From Lentisphaeria bacterium (GTDB lineage: Bacteria > Verrucomicrobiota > Lentisphaeria > Victivallales > Victivallaceae), in assembly GCA_017466125.1 (NCBI GenBank), contig JAFTUS010000017.1, positions 1 to 39,905 of the forward strand: a stretch of 39,905 nt of DNA, given 5' to 3'. The notes beneath the pieces were generated by a model. It searched no databases. It worked only from the letters and a program-made list of their open reading frames with translations, and had not been told where the DNA came from. Every line of letters starts with the position of its first letter. Positions within the stretch are counted from its first letter, which is position 1. Below are positions 7,391 to 16,605 of this stretch, piece after piece. The translations under genes were made by a program, and so were the position numbers.

Positions 7391-7427
7391 ATCTCCAGAA
7401 CCCCAAAACTTAAAACAGGAGAACCAA

Positions 7428-8168
7428 ATGAAAAAACAATTCACGCTAATCGAACTGTTGGTCGTCATTGCGATCATCGCCATCCTCGCCGGTATGCTGC
7501 TGCCCGCTTTGAATAAAGCCCGCGACAAAGCCCGTGCCATTGCCTGTACCAGCAATTTGAAACAAATCGGTAATGGTATCCATCTCTATTGCGGCGATTT
7601 CAACGATCTGCTGCCCGTTGTCACTGAAAATGACAATGCTATCGAATGTGCGCTCATTGCACCTTATACTCAAGAGGCTGACAACTACGCCCATACCCCC
7701 ATGACAGGATTCAAGATCCCCTGTTCCACCGGACTGAAAGGAATGTTCTTCTGCCCCGCCGCCAACAATGCCGGTACGGGCGGTACAAAATATTATCCCT
7801 CTTACAAAGCCATCATCCGTGATGTGAATAAACCCACTTCCACTGATTTCTGGGCGGACAAGTCCGTAAAGGCAACTTGGGGTTCCATAACCACCATTTG
7901 CAGCGGCAACGCCATTACCCGTCTGAACCCCTCCAATATGATCATGACCGAACAGGGATACAACCGTGCCAACGGCGATAAAATCTATTGTTCTCCCCGC
8001 GCGATTTTTCAAGCGGACTGGTTCTACGGTTATGCTACAAACAGTACATGGATCGCCAACCATAACAATCTCCAGAGTGCCAATATGTTTGCCGCAGACG
8101 GCTCTGTGCATTACATCGTCAAAGCCGAAAAAACCAGTTTTAAAACCGGAACTCTCATCCCTAATTGA
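7428..8168 (+). CDS. Prepilin-type N-terminal cleavage/methylation protein
   Basis: 246 residues; the AGGAGA site sets the ATG. The N terminus [19 protein letters not shown] is a type IV prepilin/pseudopilin signal with Glu at mature position 5, but Gln rather than Gly at -1. The segment continues into LLPALNKAR, as in the large Planctomycetes/Lentisphaerota family. A C-terminal [14 protein letters not shown] resembles the H-X9-DG motif with a slightly longer spacer. Members are inner-membrane-anchored pseudopilins of unclear role. It is the first gene of an operon with four glycan genes (18 bases to the next), so a role in exporting, displaying or assembling the hydrolases is plausible but unproven. 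No type II secretion genes are in the window. Confidence 0.88.
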   Translation: MKKQFTLIELLVVIAIIAILAGMLLPALNKARDKARAIACTSNLKQIGNGIHLYCGDFNDLLPVVTENDNAIECALIAPYTQEADNYAHTPMTGFKIPCSTGLKGMFFCPAANNAGTGGTKYYPSYKAIIRDVNKPTSTDFWADKSVKATWGSITTICSGNAITRLNPSNMIMTEQGYNRANGDKIYCSPRAIFQADWFYGYATNSTWIANHNNLQSANMFAADGSVHYIVKAEKTSFKTGTLIPN

Positions 8169-8186
8169 TAAAAGGGTTTCTCCAAA

Positions 8187-11120
8187 ATGAAATATCTGTA
8201 CAGCATATTGCTGACACTCCTTGCCGGAGTGGCGGCATGGGGAAATGTCGTTTTCAATCCCGGTTTTGAAATGGGTACTGACGGTTTCATCATCAACCGT
8301 TTTCTCACCCCTGCACTCAATCCGGAACTGAAATATCACCCCCTTGAAATCGACAGCCATTCCGCCCCAAAAGGCAAAAAACAACTCAAAATTGCCAATC
8401 CTTACGGTGAGAAATTTGAACTTCACACCAAAGGATTTGCCCTGAAGCAAAATACGCCATACCGTTTTTCCGTCCTTGCCAAAGGTCAGAATAAAGCAAA
8501 AATCCAAGTGTTGATCTACGGCATCAACGAGTTGAACGGAAAGTGGCAGACTGTTTTCAGCAAAAAATTTGATTTGAGTGATACGTACAGAGAGTATCAG
8601 GGGACGTTCAACATCGGCAGCCGGGTCGGTCAGGTTTGGCATATCCTGATCATGCCGGTCGATAAAATCCACAAACACCCCATCTTTCTGGATGACCTTT
8701 CAGTAAGGGAGGAAAATACCCCCCCCGCCGGAAAACTTGAAGGTACTGTTCTCTCGGAACGACTGACGGAAATGGAAAACAAAACCATCCCGCTCACCCT
8801 CAAACTCCACAATGATACGGCTTCAGCAATCAAAAAAACCATTACAGTAAGAGGGGTCGATGAAGTTTTCAAACAAGAGGTATTCCGCAAGGAGATCCCC
8901 GTTGAACTCGCCCCCGGCGAAGCCGGAAATTACACTTTTGAGCGCAAACTCTCCCGTTACGGAGCCATTACCCTCTATGCGGACGGCGTGGATAAACTTC
9001 TGGTCGGCTATTATCTCGTCATCGGTAAATACAATGCAAAGCCCATCGACCTTATGAAAGAATTCTGTGTCGGCATCAATGGCGGCTTGAATTACATCTG
9101 GTCGGAAAATCCGGCTTACCGCACTCTCAACGCCCCGTTGGAAAAGTATCCTGAAATGTACGCCCGTATCGGATGCCGTCTGGTGCGGGAGCATGACGGC
9201 GGCACCGCCTCCACCCAGTGGGTCGCATTGGAACCACAGGAGGGCAAATGGGATTTTTCGCACCTTGATCTGGCCACTTCCCTTTTCGGAAAATATAAAA
9301 TCGAACTCCTCCCGGTTCTCGGCAGAGTTGAATTTGTCATACCGCAGAAAAACGTAAAACTCAACGCCAATCAGCCTCAATGGCTGGCGGATAAAAGCCC
9401 CTTCCAAAAGCCCGATCTCGGCGGTTGGAGCCGCAACCGGGTCATCCATCCTCCCGCCGAAAACTGGCGGAAGTACGTCCGCACTGTTGCGGAAAGATTG
9501 AAAGGCAAAATTCAGGTTTACGAAATCATCAATGAACCCAATCTTGTTTTGTGGCCCAAACCGTATGTCAAATACCTCAATATCGCCCTTGAAGAGATAC
9601 GCAAAGCTGATCCTGCGGCAAAAATTGCCGGGTTCGGTCTGACCAGTGATTTCGGTACTGATGCAGGCAAGTGGATGAAAGCGGCAAAGGGAATTGAATT
9701 TCCGGAGATCGATATTGCCGGATTTCACCCCTACGACAGCCGGACACTGGGTTCAGTCAATGCCGCCGACGACGATATCGCCCGGATCCGCAAACGGTAC
9801 CCCGCCAATATGCAGTTGTGGAATACCGAAGTCTACTACCTTTATGATTTCGGTTTCAACAATATCTATCTTCAACAGGCTAAAGTCAAACCCTATCACG
9901 GGGCATGGCGTTTCCTCACCGACCTTGCCGAAGGCGTGGGCCAGTCCACAGCGGCGCACCACTCTCTGCTTTTCAAAAGCGTTCTGATCCCCGGATTTCA
10001 CTGCAATCCGCCGCTGGACATGATCCCCTCCGAAAACGCCGGTGCGCTCAATACGCTTGCACGGCATCTGGAGGGCGGCAAATGTATCTTCAAAAAGAAA
10101 TTCGATTCCGGACTCATCCTCTATGCGTTCCGCAAGCGGGACAATACGCTCATGGCGGCACTCTGGAACTTCCGCGAACAGCAGGGCTTGCAGATGGATC
10201 TTGCCGAATTGCAGATCAAAGACCTTTTCGGCAATCCGGTCAAAGCGGGTATTCTTCCTGTCACACCTTATCCGCTCTATCTTTTCCCCGGCACATTATC
10301 TGAAAATGCCTTTATGGAAAAGTTGAAACAGTTGAATGTGATTTTCGACCGTCCGGTTCAGGCAGTACCGTTTTTACGGATTTTTTCCGGCAACGGCAAA
10401 AGTACCGGAATGCTCTACCTTACCAACATATCCAAAGTTCAGCAGAAGGGAATTGCCGGAGTGAGCGGCGGCGTGAAAAGCACCGGAATGCTCCGCTTTG
10501 ATCTTGCCCCCGGCGAAACGGCAGCGTTTGAATTTCCTGTGACCGTGATCGACCGCAAAAAGCCCGTGGAACTTCGCCTCGGAGCCGGGAAACGCATCCA
10601 CCGTTTTGAACTTAAACCGCTTTTTACTGCCGCAGCAGAAGCCGGAGAAAAACTTGCGCTTGGCAACGGCGATTGTCAGGTGAGCCGGAAAGATGGTAAA
10701 ATCATCATTTCAGGACGCATCAACGACGCCACCGATGCCGGAGTGACCGGGAAACGTTATCCGTGGGATACCGATTCCGCGGAACTTTTCATTGATGCCG
10801 CTCCGGAAAAATTGGGCAAAAAACCGGAAACCTACACACCGCAAACGACCCGTTTTTTCATCACGCCCCGTGACGCGGCAGGCAAACAACTCACCATCTG
10901 GAGCAAACAGTTCAAAGCCGCCGATTGTCGTTTGCAAGTACAATCTGCTGCAAAAGGCTGGGATTTTGAACTTTCATTCCCCGATACGGGATTTGCTCCG
11001 GATAAAATGGGTTTCGATATCGTCATCAACGACTCCGGCAGAAAACGGGTCGGAGCGTGGAGCGAATTCAAAGAGAGTTTCTGCAACCGGCTCGGTTTCG
11101 GGCTGATCCGTTTCAAGTGA
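8187..11120 (+). CDS. Secreted GH-A clan glycoside hydrolase with CBM domains
   Basis: 977 residues. A signal peptide (about 1-18, MKYLYSILLTLLAGVAAWG) is followed by a CBM4/9-like beta-sandwich (NPGFEMGTDGF, about 20-170), an Ig-like linker region (about 180-285) and a TIM-barrel catalytic domain (about 290-690). Catalytic candidates are Glu450 in IINEPN (acid/base) and Glu548 in LWNTEV (nucleophile). A CBM9-like domain closes the protein (about 790-977; ISGRINDA and DTDSAELFIDA are typical). The NEP/TE pattern fits GH39 or GH5-like members of the clan; family and substrate cannot be fixed by eye. Only a weak AAAGGG (8171-8176) precedes the start. It is the second gene of the operon and probably acts outside the inner membrane. 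Confidence 0.82.
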   Translation: MKYLYSILLTLLAGVAAWGNVVFNPGFEMGTDGFIINRFLTPALNPELKYHPLEIDSHSAPKGKKQLKIANPYGEKFELHTKGFALKQNTPYRFSVLAKGQNKAKIQVLIYGINELNGKWQTVFSKKFDLSDTYREYQGTFNIGSRVGQVWHILIMPVDKIHKHPIFLDDLSVREENTPPAGKLEGTVLSERLTEMENKTIPLTLKLHNDTASAIKKTITVRGVDEVFKQEVFRKEIPVELAPGEAGNYTFERKLSRYGAITLYADGVDKLLVGYYLVIGKYNAKPIDLMKEFCVGINGGLNYIWSENPAYRTLNAPLEKYPEMYARIGCRLVREHDGGTASTQWVALEPQEGKWDFSHLDLATSLFGKYKIELLPVLGRVEFVIPQKNVKLNANQPQWLADKSPFQKPDLGGWSRNRVIHPPAENWRKYVRTVAERLKGKIQVYEIINEPNLVLWPKPYVKYLNIALEEIRKADPAAKIAGFGLTSDFGTDAGKWMKAAKGIEFPEIDIAGFHPYDSRTLGSVNAADDDIARIRKRYPANMQLWNTEVYYLYDFGFNNIYLQQAKVKPYHGAWRFLTDLAEGVGQSTAAHHSLLFKSVLIPGFHCNPPLDMIPSENAGALNTLARHLEGGKCIFKKKFDSGLILYAFRKRDNTLMAALWNFREQQGLQMDLAELQIKDLFGNPVKAGILPVTPYPLYLFPGTLSENAFMEKLKQLNVIFDRPVQAVPFLRIFSGNGKSTGMLYLTNISKVQQKGIAGVSGGVKSTGMLRFDLAPGETAAFEFPVTVIDRKKPVELRLGAGKRIHRFELKPLFTAAAEAGEKLALGNGDCQVSRKDGKIIISGRINDATDAGVTGKRYPWDTDSAELFIDAAPEKLGKKPETYTPQTTRFFITPRDAAGKQLTIWSKQFKAADCRLQVQSAAKGWDFELSFPDTGFAPDKMGFDIVINDSGRKRVGAWSEFKESFCNRLGFGLIRFK

Positions 11121-11127
11121 GAAAAAT

Positions 11128-13392
11128 ATGTACCAATTAACAGAAAACTGGCATTTGAAGTTCACTACTCCCGACGGCAGCAGCTATGATATTCCTGCCC
11201 AAGTCCCCGGCAACGTGATCGGCGATCTGGTGCGCAATAATATCTTGCCCGATCCCTTTTTCGGAACCAACTCCCACAAAACTTATCCGTGGGAGAAGGT
11301 CTGCTGGGTCTATGAAAACACCTTCCGCACTCCGGAAACAAAAGCAAACGAAAGAGTTCAACTGACTCTCCATGGAGTCGATACGGTATTTGAACTTTTT
11401 ATTAACGGAAAGTTCGCCGGAAGCGGGAAAAATATGTTTATTGAACACCGGTTCGATATCACAGATTTTCTGATTTCCGACGGCGAAAACCGTATTCAAA
11501 TCACCATCGCTTCCAACGTTATGTGCGAGCGGCATACCAGCCGCCCCGCCGCCTTTGACTGTCAGCCGCACAATTACGCCGGTTGGCATCTGCGGCGCGC
11601 CACCCATACCTACGGCTGGGATATCGCCCCCCGGATCGTCGGTGCCGGATTGTGGCGCACGGTCACGCTTGAAGTGATCAAACCGACCCGCTGGCGGGAG
11701 AGTTACCTCTACACCCAATGGCTCAACAGCGAAAAGGCGGGCATGGTGCTGCATTGGGAATTTGATACCGATGCCGAAGATTTTGACGGATTTTCTGCGG
11801 CGATGACTCTCACTTGCGGCGACTCCTGTTATCATGAAGAGTTTCCGCTCCGGTTCTGTTCCGGGCGTAACTACTTTCAATTTACCGCCCCGAAACTCTG
11901 GTGGCCCAACAAGGCGGGAGAACAGCATCTCTATGATGTTTCTCTCAAACTCTTTCAAAACGGCGAACTTCAGGACGAGATGAACTGGCGCACCGGCATC
12001 CGGGATATCCGGTTGGAACGGAGCGAAACCAACATCAACGGCGAGGGGAAATTCTGTTTCAAAGTGAACAACAAACCCCTTTTCATCACCGGTTCAAACT
12101 GGGTTCCCGCCGATGCGCTCCACGGCGAAAACCGTGAACGTATCCTCAAAAACGTAAAACAATTCAAGGAGTTGAATTGCAATATGATCCGCTGTTGGGG
12201 CGGCGGTGTCTATGAAGATCATGATTTCTTTGACCTCTGCGATGAACTGGGCTTGCTGGTCTGGCAGGATTTCATGCTGGCATGCACCATTCCCCCGCAG
12301 GATCAGGAATTTCTGGAAGAGTTGAGAAACGAGGCTGTTTCTGCGGTAAAAAAACTCCGCCGTCACCCCTCGCTGGCTCTCTGGTGCGGCGATAATGAGT
12401 GCGATCAGCGTTTCTTCGCTGTCAACGACCGCCGCAATCCCTCCATGAACAAAGCGACCAGAGAAATCTTTCCGGAAGTGGTCTTTGCCCATGACCCCGG
12501 CAGGGATTATCTGCCGAGTTCTCCCTATATGGCAGATGAAATCAAGGAGCGGAACTTGCGCTACTCCTCTCCGGAACAGCACCTCTGGGGACCGCGCGAC
12601 AACTGGAAATCCCCGTTTTACCTCAATCCCAGTGCCATTTTCGCCAGTGAGATCGGGTATCTCGGCATGCCTGCTTTTGAAAGCGTAAAAAAATTCATCC
12701 CCGCCGGCTCGCTCAACAAACGTTCTGCGGAAAATTCTGACTGGCTCTGCCATGCAGCACAGCCGTTCAACGAGAAAAACGGCTGTTACGCCTACCGTAT
12801 CGGCATGATGCACGAACAGGTGGAGGGTTTCTTCGGCTCCGTTCCGGAAAAACTGGAAGATTTCGCTGAAGCATCACAAATCGTTCAAGCGGAGGCGATG
12901 AAATATTTCGTGGAAAATTTCCGCAAAGACAAGGGGAAACGCACCGGCATCATCTGGTGGAACGCCATCGACTGCTGGCCGCAGTTTTCCGATGCCGTCA
13001 TCGACTACTATTACAACTGGAAACTGGCGGCGCACTATTTGAAAAACGTTCAGCAATCCGTACTTCTCATGTTCAGTGAACCGGAAGCGTGGTGTATCAG
13101 ACTTCACGGTATCAACGATCATCAGAGAGAAATCCGTCTGCACTACACCGTGACCGATCTTGAAACGCAGCAGTGCTGCCTGACCGGAGATGCCATACTT
13201 CCGGCGGATACCTCCTGCGAACTTGCGGCATTGCGTATCAGTCTCGGAAAACAGCAGATTTTCCGGATCGATTACAGTTACGACGGCAGGAAATGTTTCA
13301 ACCATTATCTGCTGGCGGCTCCGCCGGTCGATAAAAATTTGTATAAAAAATGGCTTGAAGTTTTCAACTCTCTCAATTTTGCAGTATATTAA
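11128..13392 (+). CDS. GH2 beta-mannosidase-like enzyme
   Basis: 754 residues without a signal peptide, so probably cytoplasmic. The N-terminal sugar-binding domain carries the beta-mannosidase pattern PAQVPGNVIGDLVRNNILPDPFFG and WVYENTF. The catalytic barrel has GSNWVPAD, MIRCWGGGVYE and LVWQDFMLAC, acid/base candidate Glu424 in WCGDNECD and nucleophile candidate Glu508 in FASEIGYLG. GH2 beta-mannosidases usually read WCGNNE; the Asn before Glu is kept. At 754 residues it is shorter than typical 800-870-residue members, mainly in the C-terminal beta domain. Expected reaction: release of terminal beta-mannose. It starts 7 bases after the previous stop, with weak ribosome-binding signal, so translational coupling is likely. 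Confidence 0.88.
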   Translation: MYQLTENWHLKFTTPDGSSYDIPAQVPGNVIGDLVRNNILPDPFFGTNSHKTYPWEKVCWVYENTFRTPETKANERVQLTLHGVDTVFELFINGKFAGSGKNMFIEHRFDITDFLISDGENRIQITIASNVMCERHTSRPAAFDCQPHNYAGWHLRRATHTYGWDIAPRIVGAGLWRTVTLEVIKPTRWRESYLYTQWLNSEKAGMVLHWEFDTDAEDFDGFSAAMTLTCGDSCYHEEFPLRFCSGRNYFQFTAPKLWWPNKAGEQHLYDVSLKLFQNGELQDEMNWRTGIRDIRLERSETNINGEGKFCFKVNNKPLFITGSNWVPADALHGENRERILKNVKQFKELNCNMIRCWGGGVYEDHDFFDLCDELGLLVWQDFMLACTIPPQDQEFLEELRNEAVSAVKKLRRHPSLALWCGDNECDQRFFAVNDRRNPSMNKATREIFPEVVFAHDPGRDYLPSSPYMADEIKERNLRYSSPEQHLWGPRDNWKSPFYLNPSAIFASEIGYLGMPAFESVKKFIPAGSLNKRSAENSDWLCHAAQPFNEKNGCYAYRIGMMHEQVEGFFGSVPEKLEDFAEASQIVQAEAMKYFVENFRKDKGKRTGIIWWNAIDCWPQFSDAVIDYYYNWKLAAHYLKNVQQSVLLMFSEPEAWCIRLHGINDHQREIRLHYTVTDLETQQCCLTGDAILPADTSCELAALRISLGKQQIFRIDYSYDGRKCFNHYLLAAPPVDKNLYKKWLEVFNSLNFAVY

Positions 13393-13415
13393 ATAAAATA
13401 GAAGGAAAGTAAAAA

Positions 13416-14267
13416 ATGAAAAAAATTATTTATTGTTTTGTTGTTTTTTCTCTTGTTTCCGCTCTTTGCGGAGCCGATATCCCGCTGAAAATCAAACTGG
13501 AAATGCCGTGGAAAGCGGCGAATGGCACTTATACACTGGATTATTCCGGCAAACTGTGGCCGAAACTGATTCTCTCTTTTCCCGCCCAAAAAGGCAAAAC
13601 CTACAAATTTTCCTGTGAAGTAAGGTTGGAAAAACCGGTGAAACGCATGGAAGGTCTGCGTGCCAACCCCGGCAAAGAATTTGCCCCCTATACCCACTAT
13701 ATTTACGCCAAAGCCGATACGGAAAAAATCAGCATCAATCTCAATCCGGGAGAACCCAACCAGTTGCAGGTTCGTAACTGCAAAGTGGAAGAAATGACCG
13801 CTCTTCCGACTGAAAACCTCATCTGGAACGGCGATTTTGAAAATGCCTCTTTCGGCAATGTTTTCATGATCGGCAGTTGGGCGGATCAGGCATCCGGCGG
13901 CAGGTGGCTTGCTTCTCCGGATTTTCTCTACGGCGAAAAGAGTCTCCAGATGCCCATGCCTGTTTCCGGCAAGGTCAACTCGCTGGTTACGCCTGACCTG
14001 CCGGTGCGTTCCAACGGCAAAATCAAAGTCACTTTCTGGGCAAAAGCGGACAAACCGCAGGGGCTGACTGTGCAGTTTGATTTCCTCGGACAATTCAAAA
14101 AACATCTCTATTACCTTAAAACATTCAATTTGAATACCGAATGGCAGGAATACACGATGGAATATGATATTCCCGAACTCCAAAGACCGCTTGTCCGCCT
14201 CTGCTTCAGCCGCAAACACGCTCCCGGAGCGGTCTGGCTGGATATGGTAGACCTCCGGGTGGAATAA
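13416..14267 (+). CDS. Secreted carbohydrate-binding-like protein (CBM4/9-type fold)
   Basis: 283 residues with an AAGGAAAG ribosome-binding site. A signal peptide (MKKIIYCFVVFSLVSALCGA, cleavage near residue 20) is followed by two beta-rich parts. The second (from about residue 130) opens with ENLIWNGDFENASFG and continues GRWLASPDFLYGEKSLQMPMP, a pattern common to CBM4/9-like jelly rolls. No catalytic motif is visible. As the fourth gene of the operon, between the GH2 and GH38 enzymes, it probably captures substrate in the periplasm or at the surface. The ligand is unknown. Confidence 0.68.
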   Translation: MKKIIYCFVVFSLVSALCGADIPLKIKLEMPWKAANGTYTLDYSGKLWPKLILSFPAQKGKTYKFSCEVRLEKPVKRMEGLRANPGKEFAPYTHYIYAKADTEKISINLNPGEPNQLQVRNCKVEEMTALPTENLIWNGDFENASFGNVFMIGSWADQASGGRWLASPDFLYGEKSLQMPMPVSGKVNSLVTPDLPVRSNGKIKVTFWAKADKPQGLTVQFDFLGQFKKHLYYLKTFNLNTEWQEYTMEYDIPELQRPLVRLCFSRKHAPGAVWLDMVDLRVE

Positions 14268-14276
14268 GGATTTATT

Positions 14277-16571
14277 ATGCAAGTTCATATCATCAGTTCG
14301 TTCCACTACGATTACCTCTATCTGGAGAATTCTGAAACATATTTTCAACTTGGCTTCCGTATTCTTGACAAAGCAATGGAACTTCTTGAAGCGGAACCGG
14401 AGTGGAACTTTACCGTCGAACAGACCATCCTGATAGAAGAGTATCTGCGCCGTTTCCCGGAGAAGCGTCCCGTCATGCGCCGTTTCGCCGGTGAAGGCCG
14501 CCTCTCTTTTGCTCCCGGCATGTACGTTATGCCCGACATGAATATGGTCGATGCGGAGTCCCTCTTTCTGCTGGCAAAATACGGCAAAAACTTTTTGCAG
14601 GAAAATTTCGGAACTGATGCCAAAGCGTGTTGGATCGCCGACTGCTGGGGACACCACGCCCAACTGCCGCAAATCCTGAAACAATGCGGCTATGATGGTT
14701 ACTTTTTCTGGCGTTGTATGCGGCATGATCTGGAGAAGACCGATTTCCGCTGGAAAGGGTTGGACGGATCAGAAATCACGACTCACTGGCTGGCAACCGG
14801 CTACGCCGATATCAATTTCCACTCGGAAGATACCGTACTTCACGCGGAAGAACTCTCTTTTGCCGCCGGAACGGCTGATGATATCCAACAAAGACTGGAT
14901 AAAATTTCCCTTTATGCGGGAGACACGCCCCGTCTGCTCTGCAACGGCGGCGATTTCCGGATGCCGCAAGAATTTGGCGGGAAAGTTTTGCGTACACTCA
15001 ACAGGACAGGCAACTTGCCGCCGATGAAATTTTCCACGCCGGAAAAATTCTTAAAGGAACTCGCCGGTGCAGAACTGCCGCAGGCCTCGGGGGAGTTCAA
15101 CGGAGCATTTCAGGGGTGCTATTCCACCAATATCCTCATCAAACAACTGCTCTATTACAACCGGGAGCAACTGCTGGCAAAAGAGACGCTGGGTGCGTTG
15201 ACCGGCAAAGACGGAGTTTCCGGTGAAGAGTGGAAAAAACTGCTGCGCCACTTCTTTCACGATACGGTCTGCGGAACGATTTGCGATGATGCGCTCCGTG
15301 CGGCTGTAACGGAACTGCGTTCCCTTTATGACAACAACCGCTCCTCCGGAAATTGTCTTTTCAACCCTGTTCTGCGCCGCCGTCATGAAGTGTTTCAGGA
15401 TGAAAACGGACAACGCCGGGAAGTCACGCTATCCCCCTTTGAAAGCCGTGAATTTTCCGATTTCCCGGAGATGCCGGAATTGAGAACCTCCGCTGCCGGA
15501 TGTTTTGAAAACCGCTTCTACCGCTGTACTTACGATGAAAAAGGACGCATCACCTCCCTGAAAACCCATCAGAAGAGAGAACTGGTCGATGCCTCCTCTC
15601 CGGCATGGTTCGGATTACCTGTCATGCAAATGGATCACGGCGACAACTGGCTTTTGTATGATGCACCGCTCAACGGCGGCTGTGATGCGGCGGCATTCAC
15701 CGACAATCACCCTGATCCGCTTTTCCGGGAAACGCTCCGTAACGGACTTGTCAACAACAGTCCTTTTTTCGCCAATATCGACCATGCGGAAATCAGCAAT
15801 TCTTCCCGTGAATGTGTTATCATCCAGCACGGGCATCTGCAATTCTGGCAACTCCGGGTGGATTTCAAGTTGACCGTAAATCTGGACGATGTTTCCCCGC
15901 TTTTGAAATTCAAACTGGATATCACGCCCACGGGGAAATATTACCGGCTGCGGGCGGCATTCCCGACTGCGCTGCAAACCGGGAATATCCATCACGGTAT
16001 TCCCGGCGGCATCCAGCTGCGGGACAACTGCGAATACCCGGCTGACGGTTTTATCCATTACGGCGATACGCAAAGCGGCCTCTTTCTTCTCAACCGGGGT
16101 ATTCCCGGCAACAATGTGGATGAGAACGGTGTCATGCTGCTGTCGCTCTTCCGTGCCGTTGCCATGGAGTACAAGTGCGCCAGCGAAGGCTCTTTCAACC
16201 GGAACGTTCCTCATTCTTTTGAATACGCCATTCTGCCCCATGACGGCGGCTTGTACGACTCCGGCAATGCGGAAGCGATCGAGAACTATCTGCGTCCGCT
16301 TCAGCGGGCGGCAGAACCCTGTAAGGGCATCTGGCAGGAACTTCCCGCCAACGTGCGTCTTCTGGCATTGCGGAAACACCCACAGGGGCTTTTCCTGCGC
16401 CTTGCCGAAGTCTGGGGACAACCGGCGGAAAACGTCCTGCCCTTCCCCTGCCTCCCGTCAGACGGACTGGAAAACATTCAATACAGCGGGAACGTCACTC
16501 CGGACTTCCGTCCCTTTGAAATCAAAAATTATATATGGAGCAGCAACGGGATCTCCCCTGTGAAAAATTAG
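14277..16571 (+). CDS. GH38-like alpha-mannosidase
   Basis: 764 residues, no signal peptide. GH38 metal and catalytic residues can be placed: His10-x-Asp12 (FHYD) for zinc, nucleophile Asp122 in CWIADCWGHHAQLPQIL (the family signature), and zinc-ligand candidate His328 in FFHDTVCGTICDD. The usual H-T-H-W-D-R-E-W opening is altered to SSFHYDYLYL, though both zinc ligands remain. The C-terminal half is beta-sandwich, as in the family. Expected reaction: hydrolysis of alpha-mannosides, for example from N-glycans or alpha-mannan. It starts 9 bases after the CBM-like gene and ends the operon, converging on hrpA. Confidence 0.88.
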   Translation: MQVHIISSFHYDYLYLENSETYFQLGFRILDKAMELLEAEPEWNFTVEQTILIEEYLRRFPEKRPVMRRFAGEGRLSFAPGMYVMPDMNMVDAESLFLLAKYGKNFLQENFGTDAKACWIADCWGHHAQLPQILKQCGYDGYFFWRCMRHDLEKTDFRWKGLDGSEITTHWLATGYADINFHSEDTVLHAEELSFAAGTADDIQQRLDKISLYAGDTPRLLCNGGDFRMPQEFGGKVLRTLNRTGNLPPMKFSTPEKFLKELAGAELPQASGEFNGAFQGCYSTNILIKQLLYYNREQLLAKETLGALTGKDGVSGEEWKKLLRHFFHDTVCGTICDDALRAAVTELRSLYDNNRSSGNCLFNPVLRRRHEVFQDENGQRREVTLSPFESREFSDFPEMPELRTSAAGCFENRFYRCTYDEKGRITSLKTHQKRELVDASSPAWFGLPVMQMDHGDNWLLYDAPLNGGCDAAAFTDNHPDPLFRETLRNGLVNNSPFFANIDHAEISNSSRECVIIQHGHLQFWQLRVDFKLTVNLDDVSPLLKFKLDITPTGKYYRLRAAFPTALQTGNIHHGIPGGIQLRDNCEYPADGFIHYGDTQSGLFLLNRGIPGNNVDENGVMLLSLFRAVAMEYKCASEGSFNRNVPHSFEYAILPHDGGLYDSGNAEAIENYLRPLQRAAEPCKGIWQELPANVRLLALRKHPQGLFLRLAEVWGQPAENVLPFPCLPSDGLENIQYSGNVTPDFRPFEIKNYIWSSNGISPVKN

Positions 16572-16573
16572 TC

Positions 16574-16605
16574 TGCGTTTTGTATAAAGTCTTTTCAAAA
16601 ACGCA
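16574..16605 (-). terminator. Possible terminator between GH38 and hrpA
   Basis: TGCGTTTT (16574-16581) pairs with AAAACGCA (16598-16605) across a 16-base loop. Read on the minus strand the hairpin is followed by GACTAATTTTT. The stem is A/T-rich and overlaps the end of hrpA, so the call is weak. Confidence 0.3.
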
